From Ardenticatenaceae bacterium (lineage in GTDB: Bacteria > Chloroflexota > Anaerolineae > Promineifilales > Promineifilaceae), in assembly GCA_020634455.1 (NCBI GenBank), contig JACKBQ010000002.1:1550001-1614000 (forward strand): a stretch of 64,000 bases of DNA, written 5' to 3'. The position numbers and the translations under genes are program-made. Positions 62,969 through 64,000 of the stretch are shown piece by piece. Within the stretch, counting starts at the first letter, position 1. Every line of letters begins with the position of its first letter. The notes below the pieces were generated by a model that was not told the origin of the DNA, made no database searches, and saw only the letters and a list, made by a program, of their open reading frames with translations.

Positions 62969-63634
62969 TTAAGGTGCTAAAACCAGCAGATCATCAAACT
63001 GGACAACGGCCGTTCCCGGTTCCAGTGTGCTCACACCCAAACCCACATCACCACCCGCGAACGAACTGTCCGTCACCGTCACCAGCGGCAGGCCATTTAC
63101 CGACAGGCTCAATTCGTTGCCCACACAGCTGACGCGCAATAAATTCGTCGCCACGCCCTGGTTGATCAAATCAGAGAAAACATACTCCTGATTGGGGGTT
63201 AAGTAGGTGATTTGCTCCTCGCCCGTCTGGTATTTGCCGATGGCATAGTAGCCATCGCCACTGATCAGAAAAATGTAAAAATTATTCTCATCCTGGTAGC
63301 GGCAAAGGACGCCGTAAGCGTTGTTGTTGGGGCCGCTGGTTTGCCGCGCCTGCACCGTCACAATCACGTCGCTGAAGTCGCGCCCGACGTTGGTCCACCA
63401 AATCTGGCCCGTCTGGCTGGTGCTGATGTTCAGCGTACCCTCAGCGATCTCCACGACCGCCCCACCCTGGTTATACTCGCGCCAGCCGCAAGATTGCTCG
63501 CCAGCAAAATTATCTTGTAGTAGCGCGCCATTTTCATTACAAGGGTCTATGGTAGACCCACCAGCAAGCGAACAAGCCGCCAGAGAAAGCAGGGTAAGCA
63601 TAATCAGCAGCAGTCGAATGATCCATTTTCCCAT
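62969..63634 (-). CDS. Lipoprotein with ConA/LamG-like domain (copy 2)
   Basis: 221 residues. LTLLSLAAC is the lipobox. The mature part runs DNFAGEQSCGWREYNQGGAVVEIAEG, VQARQTSGPNNNAYGVLCRYQDENNFYIFLISGDGYYAIGK and LSLSVNGLPLVTV, the same sandwich as copy 1 (YGVLxRxQDxxxFYxFxIxGDG shared). GGAGGAG precedes the ATG at 63632-63634, and the longer frame to 63724 is only the translated CCTCCGGGAGG repeat. Probably surface-exposed; no catalytic site seen. Confidence 0.82.
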   Translation of the reverse strand: MGKWIIRLLLIMLTLLSLAACSLAGGSTIDPCNENGALLQDNFAGEQSCGWREYNQGGAVVEIAEGTLNISTSQTGQIWWTNVGRDFSDVIVTVQARQTSGPNNNAYGVLCRYQDENNFYIFLISGDGYYAIGKYQTGEEQITYLTPNQEYVFSDLINQGVATNLLRVSCVGNELSLSVNGLPLVTVTDSSFAGGDVGLGVSTLEPGTAVVQFDDLLVLAP

Positions 63635-63654
63635 TATTTCTCTCCTCCAAACAT

Positions 63655-63713
63655 AAACCTCCGGGAGGTTCCAAAAACGATCTCTGTTACACGCAAAACC
63701 TCCCGGAGGTTGG
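63655..63713. repeat. 59-bp CCTCCGGGAGG foldback repeat, copy 2
   Basis: Same ends (AAACCTCCGGGAGG and AAACCTCCCGGAGGTTGG) and length as the element at 49942-50000, with about two thirds identity in the centre. It lies between the lipoprotein gene and the CcmD-like gene. Confidence 0.85.
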
Positions 63714-63740
63714 CATTCATTCATGATGGTTGGCGCTTTT

Positions 63741-63896
63741 TTATTCTTGAGCCTCAGATTTATCCAGCTTTGTGTTTAACCGATCTAAATCATCCGCGAT
63801 ATTTTTTTGCTGGCGCGAAGTGTACATGTAAAAGCCAAATGCCCCCAACCAAAACAGGGCAATGATCACAATGAGTAGGGTCAGATTTTCAAACAT
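63741..63896 (-). CDS. CcmD-like small membrane protein
   Basis: 51 residues: one hydrophobic helix (about 4-26, LTLLIVIIALFWLGAFGFYMY) followed by a charged coiled helix (SRQQKNIADDLDRLNTKLDKS), the pattern of CcmD-type proteins of cytochrome c maturation. GAGGAG selects the ATG at 63894-63896. The gene probably follows ccm genes that lie beyond the window edge; this is an inference and the match is weak because the family is so short. Confidence 0.55.
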   Translation of the reverse strand: MFENLTLLIVIIALFWLGAFGFYMYTSRQQKNIADDLDRLNTKLDKSEAQE

Positions 63897-64000
63897 AATC
63901 TCCTCAAAAAAGCTACAAAATTTTGCCAAAGTTTACCAAAAATAGGCAAACCGGCACATGCGGAACGGCCGTTTCCCCTTCAATAATCTACAAACGGCTA
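63897..64000. other. Right-edge intergenic stretch
   Basis: 104 bp without a recognisable gene start. It holds one ACGGCCGT copy at 63964. Confidence 0.4.

Noticed and set aside
161..63971. ACGGCCGT copies as ends or debris of a single mobile repeat
   Set aside because: Flanks beyond one or two bases differ at every site and the copies sit in conserved codons, so no longer element is shared.

Overview
The window looks like a moderately GC-rich chromosome segment of a Chloroflexota bacterium, most likely from the Anaerolineae/Ardenticatenia/Caldilineae neighbourhood. I infer this from the gene mix: an inositol-3-phosphate synthase, LysM-M23 peptidases, giant GAF histidine kinases, Kelch and ConA-like secreted proteins, YfhO and PMT-type membrane enzymes, and several foldback intergenic repeat families. 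No 16S rRNA or other taxonomic marker is present, so the placement is only moderately secure. I found no tRNA, rRNA, CRISPR array or prophage.

Layout. Positions 1-13.1 kb, mostly minus strand: deoxynucleoside kinase (cut by the left edge), metallophosphoesterase, UbiA prenyltransferase, a response regulator, SbcCD, a secreted Kelch protein, QueA with a translationally coupled SDR, an AI-2E-type permease and methionine aminopeptidase. 13.3-22 kb: an acyl-ACP-reductase-like protein with a long unknown N-terminus, a deoxynucleoside kinase-MazG fusion, a small HTH regulator/membrane-protein operon with a visible operator, threonine synthase and an LLM oxidoreductase. 22-34.3 kb: a GAF histidine kinase, a double GNAT protein, inositol-3-phosphate synthase, a TIM-barrel epimerase, a GT2/PMT/YfhO glycan cluster and a HAD phosphatase. 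34.3-36.1 kb: an AT-rich PD-(D/E)XK-like gene cut by an IS982-family element whose target duplication can be read exactly. 36.1-50 kb is core genome: rlmN, two LysM-M23 peptidases, rho with a long leader, fbp, the rpsB-tsf-pyrH-frr-uppS-cdsA run, metK under a SAM-I riboswitch, and fabI. 50-64 kb: an alkyladenine glycosylase, a 1203-residue histidine kinase, proline dehydrogenase, pgpH-ybeY-dgkA, yqeY, a methyltransferase, a TPR protein, two related lipoproteins flanking an IS5-family element, and a CcmD-like peptide.

The most striking signal is not a gene. The palindrome ACGGCCGT, usually in the context AACGGCCGTT, occurs about 118 times by my hand count, where about one to one and a half copies are expected. 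It lies mostly inside genes, in all reading frames, even within catalytic motifs. It behaves like the cyanobacterial HIP1 octamer but has a different sequence. Both insertion sequences and the AT-rich interrupted gene lack it. A second layer is a set of unrelated foldback repeats that fill the gaps between genes and in one case sit in frame inside a glycosyltransferase gene.

Functional links: UbiA, UppS, CdsA, DgkA, PgpH, inositol-3-phosphate synthase and FabI serve the membrane. The GT2, PMT and YfhO genes probably build a lipid-linked surface glycan. The two deoxynucleoside kinases, the MazG domain, SbcCD and the alkyladenine glycosylase serve nucleotide pools and DNA repair.
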